Positions 21,531 to 32,095 of a stretch of 64,000 nt of DNA are shown here, piece after piece. This DNA is from Spirogloea muscicola (lineage: Eukaryota > Streptophyta > Zygnematophyceae > Spirogloeales > Spirogloeaceae). Positions within the stretch are counted from its first letter, which is position 1. Each line of letters opens with the position of its first letter. The notes under the pieces were generated by a model. The model was not told where the DNA came from, did no database searches, and saw only the letters and a program-made list of their open reading frames with translations. Location of the stretch: assembly GCA_009602725.1 (NCBI GenBank), contig WELB01000370.1, forward strand, positions 1-64,000, given 5' to 3'. The translations under genes were made by a program, and so were the position numbers.

Positions 21531-21976
21531 NNNNNNNNNNNNNNNNNNNNNNNNNNNNNNNNNNNNNNNNNNNNNNNNNNNNNNNNNNNNNNNNNNNNNN
21601 NNNNNNNNNNNNNNNNNNNNNNNNNNNNNNNNNNNNNNNNNNNNNNNNNNNNNNNNNNNNNNNNNNNNNNNNNNNNNNNNNNNNNNNNNNNNNNNNNNNN
21701 NNNNNNNNNNNNNNNNNNNNNNNNNNNNNNNNNNNNNNNNNNNNNNNNNNNNNNNNNNNNNNNNNNNNNNNNNNNNNNNNNNNNNNNNNNNNNNNNNNNN
21801 NNNNNNNNNNNNNNNNNNNNNNNNNNNNNNNNNNNNNNNNNNNNNNNNNNNNNNNNNNNNNNNNNNNNNNNNNNNNNNNNNNNNNNNNNNNNNNNNNNNN
21901 NNNNNNNNNNNNNNNNNNNNNNNNNNNNNNNNNNNNNNNNNNNNNNNNNNNNNNNNNNNNNNNNNNNNNNNNNNNN
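21531..21976. other. Assembly gap (446 N)
   Basis: Unknown bases. Translations spanning it are meaningless. Confidence 0.99.
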
Positions 21977-22084
21977 CACCAATATTCAAAGGGGCCCAAA
22001 GGGCGCGCCTTTTGTGAATATTGTAAAGGGGCCGAAAGAGAAAGTCGGTGTCGCCGCGAGAGTCAGAGATGGGTGGAACCTCCA

Positions 22085-22205
22085 TTGTCAGCGTGAATCA
22101 CACACAAAAGTGTATGACCCAGCCTAGGAGCCACATAGGGAGAAAAGTGGTCCTTCATCCTCAGCGTGAATCACCCACCGAAGTGAATGAGTCAGCCTAG
22201 TAAGG
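22085..22205. repeat. Two short direct repeats
   Basis: TCAGCGTGAATCAC followed by AGTGTATGACCCAGCCTAG at about 22088-22128, and again at about 22160-22200 with differences; period about 70 bp. Confidence 0.6.
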
Positions 22206-23029
22206 CCACGTGTGAAGCCCAGTCAGCGGTCCTAGTCAGATCGACACAAATGAGCAGTCGACAGGATACGGCACGACAAGTCCTTTCATGAACGAGTCCG
22301 AAGCAGGATATTGCCCTCTGCGAAGTTGACACCTCGATTCTCGTCAGTGTAGTTGGATCCGTACCGGGATGGCTGTGAGCGCGTGCAAGCGTTAACACAT
22401 TGGCTACCACCCCTCGCCAGGCCTTCAAGAGCGGGCTTACATTGAGGCGTGTTTCGCTCTACACGACAGCAGCCATCATCATTCATCACGGGCTCGCCCG
22501 GTCTCCCCGCAGGTTGCAGATGACATCAATGACATGCCTGAGGCAGCAGGTTGGAAAGGGACACGAAGATCAAAAGCAGACTGGACAAGCTGTGCAATCA
22601 AATTCCTGGGCGCCCAGTAACTGCATTCGGGGCTTGAGCCCACGTACAAAAGCCCGAGGACAAAGCGGCCCGGGCATGCCTGTTGATTTTCAGCAGGCGG
22701 CAGCAGGAGCGGAGCCGCGACAGAGCCTGCGATCACACTCTTCCTGCCATGGTGCTGCGCCGCGCCCAAGGGAGCGGCAACGCCAGTCCAGCATCATGCA
22801 GGTAGTCAATAGTCGCAGTCCAGTGCAGTGGACCCTCGACAACGTGCATTCGTGGCTACACTTGCCTTGTACTTGCCTGCTCCGGCCCTCTGTCACTCAA
22901 AAGGGGCCACTCGCTTGGCTGAGGGTTTGTCCTTCTGGTTGCGGCTTCCTCGCAGACACTTCTCGCCGATCGCTCTTGAAGCTGGCCCTCAGTCGTCTGT
23001 AAACTTTACCCGGAAGCTTTGTGGAAGCG
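22206..23029. other. No recognisable gene
   Basis: A 200-codon plus-strand frame spans 22400-23002 but shows no domain, and its right end runs into LINE-tail sequence. I do not call it. Confidence 0.35.
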
Positions 23030-23310
23030 CTTTCTGGCCCCCTAGCCTCTCTGATTTGCGGCTGCTTAGCAGGGGTTACTGAGTGATTTGTAGCTGCTTT
23101 CTTTCTTTGTTTGCTTTGTCTTCTTAGCGCTTCCTCTGGCCCCCTTCTCGTACTTTGTTCATTCTTTTTTGGGCTGGCTTTTCCAGCCCCTATCCTCAAT
23201 GTGCGAGCCCTTCTTCTTTCTGGCCCCTTCAGACCTTGTCAATATCTTTCGGGCTGGCCGTTCACAGCCCTTGCCCCCTTTGGGAGAGCCACTTTCTTTC
23301 TGTGAAAGAG
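23030..23310 (+). mobile_element. LINE 3' end followed by a second hairpin module
   Basis: FWPPSLSDLRLLSRGY ends at 23080-23082, followed by the UTR with CTTAGCGCTTCCTCTGG and a hairpin at about 23170-23190. A second module lies directly downstream (GGGCTGGCCGTTCACAGCCC at about 23250-23270, then GGGAGAGCCACTTTC). Confidence 0.75.
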
Positions 23311-23319
23311 CGAAGAGAA

Positions 23320-23740
23320 GGAAAAAGCTCGTCCAGAAGGAGAAAAAGTTCTCCAAGTTGAGGGCGATTGCTGTGATTGGCCAGCCCAGATTAAGACTGA
23401 GCCAAAGGGAGAATGCGTGTATATTAAGAGATGGGGAGGCCATGTGTGGCCAAGTACAAAGGCAAGCACAAAGGGGGCGAGGGCTGTGAAAAGCCATCCC
23501 AGAACGGATGGACAAGGCGCAAAGGCTGACAGGCGCTTGCACCACACAGGCTCTGCACGTGACTTCTGATTGGGAGCTTAGTGACCGGGAGTCAGCAGCC
23601 GCAAATTGGAGTAATTGCAGCTGGAGAAAAAGAAGAAGTAAGTGAGAGGAAGGCGACGGCTTTGAAAGGCCAGCCCAAGAAGAACGGACAAGGCGATAAC
23701 TGTGAAAGGCCAGCCCAGGAAAACGAATGAAAGGGCTGAG
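23320..23740 (-). mobile_element. Reversed LINE 3' ends
   Basis: Read on the minus strand: the tail NYSNLRLLTPGH near 23580-23625 with UTR and hairpin modules at about 23480-23520 and 23340-23400, plus a further module at 23640-23730. They face the plus-strand copies at 23030-23310, giving a head-to-head arrangement. Confidence 0.65.
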
Positions 23741-24080
23741 AGAAAGGAGAGAGAAAGGAGCACCTGCTCATGCACGCCGTACTTCTGGAGGTCGTCAAGG
23801 CCGGGTCGTCCCTCGGCGGTCGTCCCACGGTCGTCCCGACAAGAATCTAAGGCCGGCCATTTCAGACCTTTGAACAGATTTTTGGGGCTGGGCTCTTACA
23901 CCCGTGCTCGCCTACGGGTACTCGGCTTTCCTTCCTTTACGTCGTCTCGTGTCTAGCTGTGTAGCTTTTCTGTTCGGCACCTTATTGACTCTTTAGATTC
24001 TGCCCATTACTTTTGAGCTGGCTTTGCCAGCCCCTCTTCTCTAATGGACGAGCAGATTCTCTCACAGCCATTGCCTTACG
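23740..24080. repeat. Left shoulder of segmental copy B with hairpin modules
   Basis: GGTCGTCCCACGGTCGTCCC matches 17155 in copy A. A module at about 24015-24085 (GAGCTGGCTTTGCCAGCCCC and CTCACAGCCATTGCC) leads into CTTACGTTGAAAGAGCTG. Confidence 0.6.
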
Positions 24081-27000
24081 TTGAAAGAGCTGCTTCCAAG
24101 AGGCGGGCGGGCTTCGGCACGGCGAGGCCGGCCGGCTGGGCCAGGCAGGTCCCTCCAGGCTCCTGCTGCGCCGGCACCGCCCCACAGCCGCTGGCCGTGC
24201 GGCCGTCGCCCGCGACCGGGGGTTGCTGGAGCTTCTCGCGCTGTTGCTGAGCAGTTTAAGCTCGATCGGGGCGGTCATGCGGCGTGTACCAACAAGGAGT
24301 CATGACCACCATTCGATCACTCCGGATGCAGGCGCGTCCCAAGAGGTCTGAGGACCGGCATGGAGCGAAGCGCACGAGAGATTGTGCTTGCGAGGGGAGG
24401 CTATGAAAATGGAATAAGGAGGATGGACGCACATGGATGGCACTCACATGCGCTGCCGCCACCTGCTTCAGTCTTACAACAGTGTGTCTTATAAGTGGCA
24501 GTGAGGCGGGTACGCAAATGGCTGCGAGAAGCAGCCAAGTGTCTCCGAAGCAATTCCTGAGGCAGATCCCCGATGCTGATAGCTTTCTGGCCCATCCCCA
24601 TCATGCATCTACCATGCACACATCTACTCTGGCCTGCACGGCCGTGAACCTCTAGCCTTCCCGCTCCTTGTATCTTACGCAGCCCTCTTGAGTTTCCCAA
24701 GCTGGCCTTCTGCGCGCTTATATGGCAGCTTCTGTCCTTGACTGCCGCCTCTGGGACTCGCGTGGCAATCCTCTTCCTGCTGCAACTGTTATTCAGACAC
24801 GACTCGTGAGGTATAAGTGGCTTATGCAATAGCCACACGCTATGCAGAGATTTGTGTCCACTTGTTATGGTCGCCTTGCAGACACATATTCATGCTTTCT
24901 GGCTGGCTCTCCTTAGCCACCGCCCTCTGCAAAGGAGCACCTTCTCTCTCAAGGCTCGCATGTGCCTATCACACCTTTCCTGCCATTTGGGTGGTGAGAA
25001 GGAAAAGCCAGCCTCGCCTCCCATATATTGCAGGTGCACCACCTGATTCAGCCGTCCCAGGACTGGCCCGCCTGCAGAAGCACCCAGACATGTGCTGATT
25101 GCGGTCGTAGCCAGATCTGCAAGCACCGCCAGCAGGCTTGCCAGTGCCTTCACCTTTTGTATAAGGGCATCCAGCCTGTCCTAGGAAGAGGGCCGAAACG
25201 TCTGGCTACCTGTCTCTTACACAAGCCACAAACTGCAGGTGACTGCCAGCGACGACACACATCCATCCTGCTCAGCACATGCTGCATCGCCCAGCTTGCT
25301 CAAGAAGTACTAAGCAGTTGTGCCGCAGCAACTTGTAATCAAGGAGTCTCAAGACAAATGCTTACCTCCCGCACATGCTACTCCATCCAGACCTGCAGCC
25401 CAACTTACATATTCTCACATTCAGGTTCTTCAACTACTGTGAGCAGAGCAGACAGCTCCCACCTCTGTCATCACAGGTCCAAAGGGCAGCCCCTTCGGCT
25501 GAAAGGAATCTGGCCAGAGACTGCTGGATTTGCTGCTTCTGCTTTGAAATTTGAGCGAGGTCTGAGCAGTTGCGTGGAGCGAAGCGTGGAGCAATCCCCA
25601 TAAACAGTGTGCAGGTGAGCATGCAACAATACGTGGACTTAACGATGTTCTTGTGCTTAGCCAGCCAGCATATGCTGGCCCAGGTGTTTTCCAATCTGGC
25701 TACAACATCACCGAAACCGTCACTGCACTGCAACTCACTGCATGTGTCGCACACAGATAGCAGCTCGCGGTGCTGGACCAACCGAAGGTAAGGCTGCTCG
25801 GTGCAAGGTGCGAAGGTAGCAGCCTAGCACATCCCACTACCTACCAATGTGCTTCATGGAGCTGGTTGCCAGGTAGTTGTGGCTCTATGCAATGTCAAGT
25901 TCATCTTGTAAGAATCAGCTACTGTTTGAAAATAAGATTGACGGACATCATTAGTGGTGGATATTGGAAGGGTGATGATGTATGCCTGTTCGTTGTGCTG
26001 CTGTATGGTAAGCAAAGCAATCCCTATCAAGAACACATCGACTGCTGTCAGACTAACTATAGCTCCTTGTGTATTGCTTTGCGGGTCATTGCATATCTGG
26101 GCTACAGTACCTTTTAGTACTGTTGGACTTTAAGATGGTACAGCTGGTTATTGGCGAGCTTTACAGCAGCCGCAGTCAATTGACTTGCGAACAACTGGCT
26201 CCACCTTGTCTTGCAGCAACAAGAGTGACCCAAGAGCAGTGATGATGCTGTCTGCTTCTCTAGGCCTAAGGTAAGAAGCAGAACAGTAAGCTCTACACTT
26301 TCTCTTGCGATGTAGTCATGCACCACAACTGATTTCAATGTCACAAGGCGTGCTATCTGACGTGTCTTCCTGGTAGACGTTTACAATGTTCTGGTCAGTT
26401 CTCTTGTCTGAAAGAGCTTATCATGCACAAGTCAGGGAAGGCATGCAAATCTCATCACCAACTCTCAGCCAAAATGGCATTCCAGCTGGCCAAGGTCGTT
26501 CCTGGTAAATATGACCACCTTCTCATACCACGATGAAGAGCAAGACTTCAAAAAGGTTAGTACTTTCGCAGAGAGCAAGTGCTTTCCTGCATAAATGCTT
26601 GTACTAATTGATTAAACATCATGCATTTGTGTGCCTTACAATCAGTGACCCTGTCATCTAGTGCTTTGCCAATGTGAGGTGCTGCAGAGTAGTCAAGATG
26701 AGGTGCTGCAGAGTAGTCAAGAAGGTGACTCACTTGCATAGGTTGCTTCTACGTGTTCGCAATTGTGTAATGAAAAATGGAGGTGCTTGAAGCTTCACAA
26801 GCAAGAGCAGCCACAAATGTGGTTCTCTTGTCGTTGTCGATAACAGGTGTGACCCAGCCGTGGTTCACATCCTTGGTGTATGATTGAGTGACACAGCATC
26901 TACTGAAGCGTGAACATCGAGCACGCTTGACTATTGCATTGTAGTTCTCAGCATCGGAGAGACATGTATCTGGTCAGTGTGTGCGTAAGTGAATTCCTAT

Positions 27001-27870
27001 GGTGGCGTTACACACGCAGAGGCTTTGCAGCCCATCACATCGCCATATGGACCTATGGAGCGTGATCTCGAGCGGGGAGTGGGAGCTGTGCCTCTCTGCC
27101 GCTGCTCCGCGGCGGCGCTGAGATTTTTGATGAACATGACCACATTCTCATACCACGATGAGGAGCAGGACTTCAGTAAGATTACTATTTTTCGTAGAGA
27201 GCAAGTGCATACTTGCTAGAAATGCAGGTTCTATTCTAATCTAGATCATGCATCGTGTGTGTCACTGGAATAGTGATCCTTCATCTCGTGCTTTGTCAAA
27301 GTGAGTTGCTGCAGATTAGTCAAGAAGGTGGTTCACTTTGCCTGGGCTATTTCTAAGAATGTTTGCGCTTGTTTAATAGTAAGTGTGCGGTGCTTGAAGC
27401 TTCACAAGCAAGAGCAGCCACAAGGTATCGTACTCTTGTCGTGGTCACTTATTCAGGTGTGATACAGCCGTGGTTTACATCCTTGCTTCATCATCAAGTG
27501 ACACGGCATCTACTGATGCGTGAGCATCGAGCCACGCTTGACTACTGCATTGCAGTCCCTCAGAATTGGGAATGACAAGTATATTGTCAGTGTGTCGGAT
27601 GCTAAATGGAGTCCTCTGGTGATGTTACGCACGCAGGGCCTTTGCAGCCCAGTACATCGCCATGGACCTATGGAGTGTGGTTCCGAGCGGGGCGTGTGAG
27701 CTGCGCCTCTCTGCCGCTACTGTCGCAGCGGCGCTGCATGCGGCAGCAGCGAGCTGCTCAACTCAGCACCATCCAAGACAAAGGCGGGCACCTTGCATCC
27801 AGCTCCTCGAGGAGGGCACCGAAGAGCTGGAGAAATGTGCGCTCCAATTTGAAGGTGAAGTCTTTCGCGG
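24080..27870 (-). repeat. Segmental duplication, copy B, with an internal partial third copy
   Basis: Collinear with 17330-20720. Conserved minus-strand pieces include the 133-nt exon (25043-25175), SDLAQISKQKQQIQQSLARF near 25550, and LLEELDARCPPLSWM near 27800. At 27120/27121 the sequence jumps back: 27121-27720 repeats 26505-27110, so the last 600 bp are duplicated in tandem. The single-unit counterpart of the 220-bp repeat of copy A lies at about 26070-26300 and has a stop in the frame that is open in copy A. Confidence 0.55.
25043..25175 (-). CDS. Conserved 133-nt exon of unknown helical protein, copy B
   Basis: Same acceptor (CTAGGACAG), donor (CAG/GTGGTG) and length as 18318-18450. 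The frame reads LDALIQKVKALASLLAVLAD, then ATTAISTCLGAS and LGRLNQ. Conservation of the frame and both splice sites is the main support for a gene in this duplication. Confidence 0.5.
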
Positions 27871-28250
27871 GTTAACCGTGCTCCCACAAGCTCCAGTTTG
27901 GAGGTCAACGGGCGGCCGGGCGAGGACCTTGGCCCAATCACGCGCATTCACCCCGCGCGCAGGGGTCAACGCACCACCGACAAGCTGGGCTGGCCGTGGG
28001 CCCGATGCCGGGCCGTGGGCCCGATGTGGACCGTGGGCCCTATATCGTCCAGGCAGCACTCTGCTCAATGCACCTGGCTGGCATTCACAGCGGCTCTTTC
28101 GAAAAATCAGTAGCCGCATTTTCTTTCAGCTCGTCGCGACGCGCTCCCGCGGCCATGGCCGCCGCCGGCTCGAGTTATTATCTCAGCTTCGCCGTCTACT
28201 CGGAGTGCAGGCTGCTGGAAGCGCTGTACGATTGTGAGCGCGGGGAGTGA
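27870..28250. repeat. GC-rich block with short GGGCCGTGGGCCCGATG repeats
   Basis: At about 27985-28050 the phrases GGCCGTGGGCCCGATG and GACCGTGGGCCCTATA recur. It flanks the 5' side of the minus-strand gene of copy B and may be its promoter region. Confidence 0.4.
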
Positions 28251-29400
28251 TTTAGGGCGACAGATCGGCCGCCCCGTCAGGGTCGAGGCACGATGCGAAA
28301 TAGGCGGCACCGACAACGGAAATGAGGACTTCCCCAATGAGCTGCCAGATGTCATGAAAGATGTGATGGCACGAGAGCGCCAAGTCGTGTCTGCGTGCAT
28401 TGACAGCTATGTGCCCTTCATGACCGTTACAGCTCCATGTGCTGTAGCTCAAGGGACGGAGTCACGGTTGTGACAGTAAACACTGGTCTCTTGTCGTCGT
28501 GCATCAGTTCAACTGGTCCATCAGATCCTTGTTAATGTTAGCTGCTTATGCCATGCGCTATGCATGTTGAGCAGGATGGGGGCCTGTTGAGGCACAAAAT
28601 TCTCTCTGCCGCACTAGGCAGGAACCATCAGGGCCACCTTATGAAGCCAATGTCGCAATTGACAAGGTCTATCAGGGTCAGAATCTTGGTCTGCTGAAGA
28701 AGGGTCATAATAGGCTCGGTGAAGCTTTATTCCTTTGTCAGATCAATCCACTCCCTACCTTCAAAAACAAGCGGTCTTATTGGTGCAGGTTCTTTACGCA
28801 TGCAAGATGTGGTAGCCTGCATCTTATTTTTCACATCAAGCAGCAGTTCCTAGTGTTTGTACAGTTGTAGATTTAGCGCAATACTTTATGCCACTTTACC
28901 GCTTAGTCACAAGTCAGCTGACACCATCAGCCAGGTTGCAAATGGAGCAGAAGCACTAGCCCATATGTAATTGTAATGCTGCAGCCATTGGATTCGGCTG
29001 CAGCAGATTGCACATGCCTGCACTTATGTCGACACCCAGTCATGTGGTCGTGTCAAGACTGCCGCCAGATCCGAGGAGGTGCGCTTGCTGCCACTCTATA
29101 CGATGCAAGTTGACGGTATGTCCTCTGGACAAGCATGGTCATCATTGCTGGTTTTCTAGCAGAAGACGTTCTCTTAGAGGGCAGTGGCTATGGTAAGCCA
29201 GCTAAGCTTCGAAAAGCGCTGTGCGTTGGCGGTCAAGGACAGCGCAGATGGAACCGGAGCTCGCTATGCTTCGTTAAGGTGGATCACCTTCGGGCCGGAG
29301 AAGATGTCACATGTGTGACCGCAAGATGCGCGGGTAGCCTGTCAAGTGGCCCGGCAGAAGCGGGGGAAGCGAGGCTGAGTGTGGATTTGACGCAACTTTG
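28251..29400. other. No recognisable gene
   Basis: Short open frames only. This is the spacer between copy B and the WRKY gene, and it probably contains distal regulatory DNA of the latter. Confidence 0.35.
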
Positions 29401-29465
29401 TTCAATATGTTCCTGGGCTGGCCAGTGACAGCCATAGCCCCGCCACCGATGAAGCCTTTCTTCTA
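29400..29465 (+). repeat. Hairpin module upstream of the WRKY promoter
   Basis: TTCAATATGTTCCTGGGCTGG, then CCAGTGACAGCCATAGCCCC and CTTTCTTC, in the usual order of the family. It lies about 350 bp upstream of the TATA box. Confidence 0.55.
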
Positions 29466-29783
29466 TTGTACGCAAGCGCCGCGTCTCGAGGCTGGGCTGC
29501 TGTTTGCGCAAAGAAGGAACTGGCAAATCCCGACGCGTATCGGAAGGAGGCCGGGAAGCGGGGCCGGGTATTGCGCACAGCACGGTGGCGGGAAGCGGAG
29601 ACCTCGAGCCAGCTCCACGTGGCGGCCAGCGGGCGGGGGCGTTGACCCCGGCGGCGGGCCCCGCCCGGCCCCGCCCACGGAGGCGGAGTCCAAGATACGC
29701 TGTAGCGGCGGTGGTGTGGCGGAGCCCGGCCGGCCGGACGAGCTCCGCCGCGGGCTGCCGCCGCCGCCGCGCCGCCGCGCCCC

Positions 29784-29790
29784 ATATAAG
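29784..29790 (+). promoter_or_regulatory. TATA box of the WRKY gene
   Basis: ATATAAG stands in an otherwise very GC-rich block, 161 bp before the start codon. A start of transcription near 29815 would give a leader of about 135 nt. Confidence 0.6.
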
Positions 29791-29950
29791 CGCCGCGGGC
29801 CCCCGTCTCGGAGCACAGTCCCGCATTGCCCACCTACCGCCGCGACGCCTCCTCAGCCCGCTCCCCCTCGCCGCGGAGGGCCCAGCCAAGCGAGCCATTG
29901 CTAAGCGCGCGCCCCCGCTTCTCCCAAAGCCCTTGCGCCGTCTCCTCCCA

Positions 29951-31889
29951 ATGGCGCGGCTGCCCCAAGGAAGCCCCGCCGGCGGCTCGGACCTCCACGC
30001 TCACGCTGCGCGCCGGCTCATGGAGGCCGCCTCCGCTCTCAGCCTCACCGTCGGCAACCTCGCGGCTCTCGCCGAGCTGCTGTGGCTCCAGAGGAGCTCT
30101 GCTTGCCAGCAGGAGATGTGCCACGACCTCGCTCAGCTGGCACCATGCGCAGCTGCAGCTAGGTACAGCTCTCCGCACTTGGGCGCAAGACTGCCCTTAG
30201 CAGTAGCAAGTCTTTTGTGAAGCCCTCCACACGGCTGCTTGAACATATCCGCCCATCTGCTCAGTTGCAGCCTGGAACCTTGCTGTGCTTAAGTGTGCTG
30301 CATTGTGCGATGAAGCTGCTTCAATGTCTGGCGCTCGCGGTTCCTTCAATTCTTCGTCCTCTTCTACTTGTTGCAGAACTTTCGAGGCATCAGCAGCCAC
30401 GAGTACAACAAGCACTGGGCAGAGGCAGCTGGCAGATCTCACGGAAACACTGCTGCAAGCCCAAGAGCAGTTACTGGAGTTCCATGTCCTTGCAGGCCAT
30501 CTGGAAGTTGCCAGTACACAAGCTTCTTCTCCCTCTCCCTCCCTTGATCGAGGGGGCCATCTGGGAGCATGCAGCAGCCAAGGACCTTCCTTCCTTGGCC
30601 CACATACGGAACCCCCGAGCCCAATGTCTGCGTCGACAACCTCCAGCAAGAAGAGCACGTCTCACCTCGCTGGATACTCAGCCCTGCTACGCCTGAAGGT
30701 GGAGGAGGATGTCAGCTTGCAAGCCAGTGCCGATAGGGCGACGGATGAATCACACTGCAACGAGGGAGCTGTTGTTCTCAACCAGTATGCTGACGAACGT
30801 GGCGGAGCCAAGCGGACCAGATGCTCCAATGGCGACAGGAGGGATGGCAGTCGCCAATCTCCAAGAAAGTGAGTGCTACATGCATTTGGGTGTGGTCAAT
30901 TGTATTGAGCATGAGCTTGCTCACGCACGAGAACTCTGAGCTCGTCAACATCGACACGACAAAACTGTCTCATTGCATCGACTTTGGACGTCATCTCAAA
31001 AAGAAGAGCTGGCACGGTGTGTGAGCGGCTAGCTGTGGCAACTTTCCAAACCACATGTGTACTAACACCTTCAACATTCAACTTTTGCAGACCAAAGGTG
31101 CCCACTAAGGAGATACACGTGATAGTCCAAGAGCCCTTTGACGAGAAGCACATCCCTGACGATGGTTGGAGTTGGCGCAAATACGGCAGGAAGCCCATCA
31201 AGAGCTCGCCAAATCCTCGCAATTACTTCCGCTGCAGCCTGGAGGACTCTGACCAGCCATGCCTGGCAAAGAAGAAAGTGGAGGTTTCTAAGGACGACAA
31301 GAATGTGTTTGTCGTCACCTATCTAGGCTATCATACCCACGCTGCCCCTCCAAAGCCAATCACGATCTCTCTCATCAGCCAGACTGGGGGCCCGCCCATT
31401 GACATCGGTCCAAGAGATCCTCATCCGCCACCCAGAGGAGGACCAAGCACTGCCGCACTTCCGCATACGAGAGCTCATCAGGTGTTGGGGCCTGCACCAG
31501 CAACTTCAAATGCATCAAGTGGTGTGCCCGTGGACCCATGGATCACATGTGAGCAGTACACACATAAGGCTGATGCAGATTGCAACATGAACATCGCAGC
31601 CATCTTCGAGGGACAGAATGCAGGCTATGCGGATGTCACTGCAGCGGGCTCAGGGGCGGAAGACATGGAGGACTACAGTTCTACACCAAGCTCCAGCAAG
31701 TCCTTAGAATTCTCCCCGGAGTCTGAGGCTGTCGAATCCTTCTTCAGCTGCCAGTCAGAAGCAGGTCCAGAGAAGGCACATGTCTTGCACTCGCAAGATC
31801 ACTGGCGTCTGCCTTACGAAGAAACAGCAGAACCAGGAAATGGCTTTGCGCTGCTAGGTCTCTTAGACTTCAGCGATATGTGGAGCTAA
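29951..31889 (+). CDS. WRKY transcription factor, single-domain variant, 500 aa
   Basis: Three exons: 29951-30162 (donor AG/GTACAG), 30377-30868 (acceptor TACTTGTTGCAG, donor AAA/GTGAGT) and 31091-31889 (acceptor ACTTTTGCAG). All phases match and the spliced frame is 1503 nt. WRKY proteins are plant transcription factors that bind W-box DNA in the nucleus. The domain spans about residues 255-322: W-S-WRKYGRK at 261-269, where the family norm is WRKYGQK; PIKSSPNPRNYFRC; then zinc ligands C283, C292, H316 and H318. The C-x8-C-x23-H-x-H spacing is close to group II/III finger spacings but identical to neither. The PIKSSPNPR segment resembles group IIe. The N-terminus has helical stretches (LMEAASALSLTVGNLAAL, DLTETLLQAQEQLLEFHVL) and no second WRKY domain. 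The C-terminus is acidic and Ser-rich, consistent with an activation region. The intron usually found inside this type of domain is absent. Confidence 0.9.
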
Positions 31890-32024
31890 CCTATGGTTCA
31901 AAAGGTCCAAGGATCATACGCACGGATGTTAGTGGCATACAGGGTGGTTTTTAGTATATATTCGCATTTGCATTCTAGCTTGGTGACTGGTAACAAGACT
32001 AGGCCTAGTGGAGTTTTGAGATGC

Positions 32025-32095
32025 CACCAATGGCCAGACTCTGCTTTGGAAGTAATCCAATGTCCAGACTCTGCTTTGGAAGTATTCCAACCCCA
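32025..32095. repeat. Short tandem repeat in the WRKY 3' flank
   Basis: CCAGACTCTGCTTTGGAAGT occurs twice, about 27 bp apart, each followed by a TCCAA element. It lies about 140 bp after the WRKY stop and so may be in the 3' UTR. Confidence 0.6.

Noticed and set aside
21349-22127. Long frames made mainly of unknown residues
   Set aside because: They span the N gap and have no information apart from the PHD part at 21349-21530.
22400-23002. 200-codon plus-strand frame
   Set aside because: No domain, poor composition, and its end overlaps LINE-tail sequence in a different frame.
29504-30220. Plus-strand frame of 238 codons and several others over the GC-rich WRKY promoter and first exon
   Set aside because: They are in other frames than the spliced WRKY gene, Arg/Pro/Ala-rich, and explained by composition.
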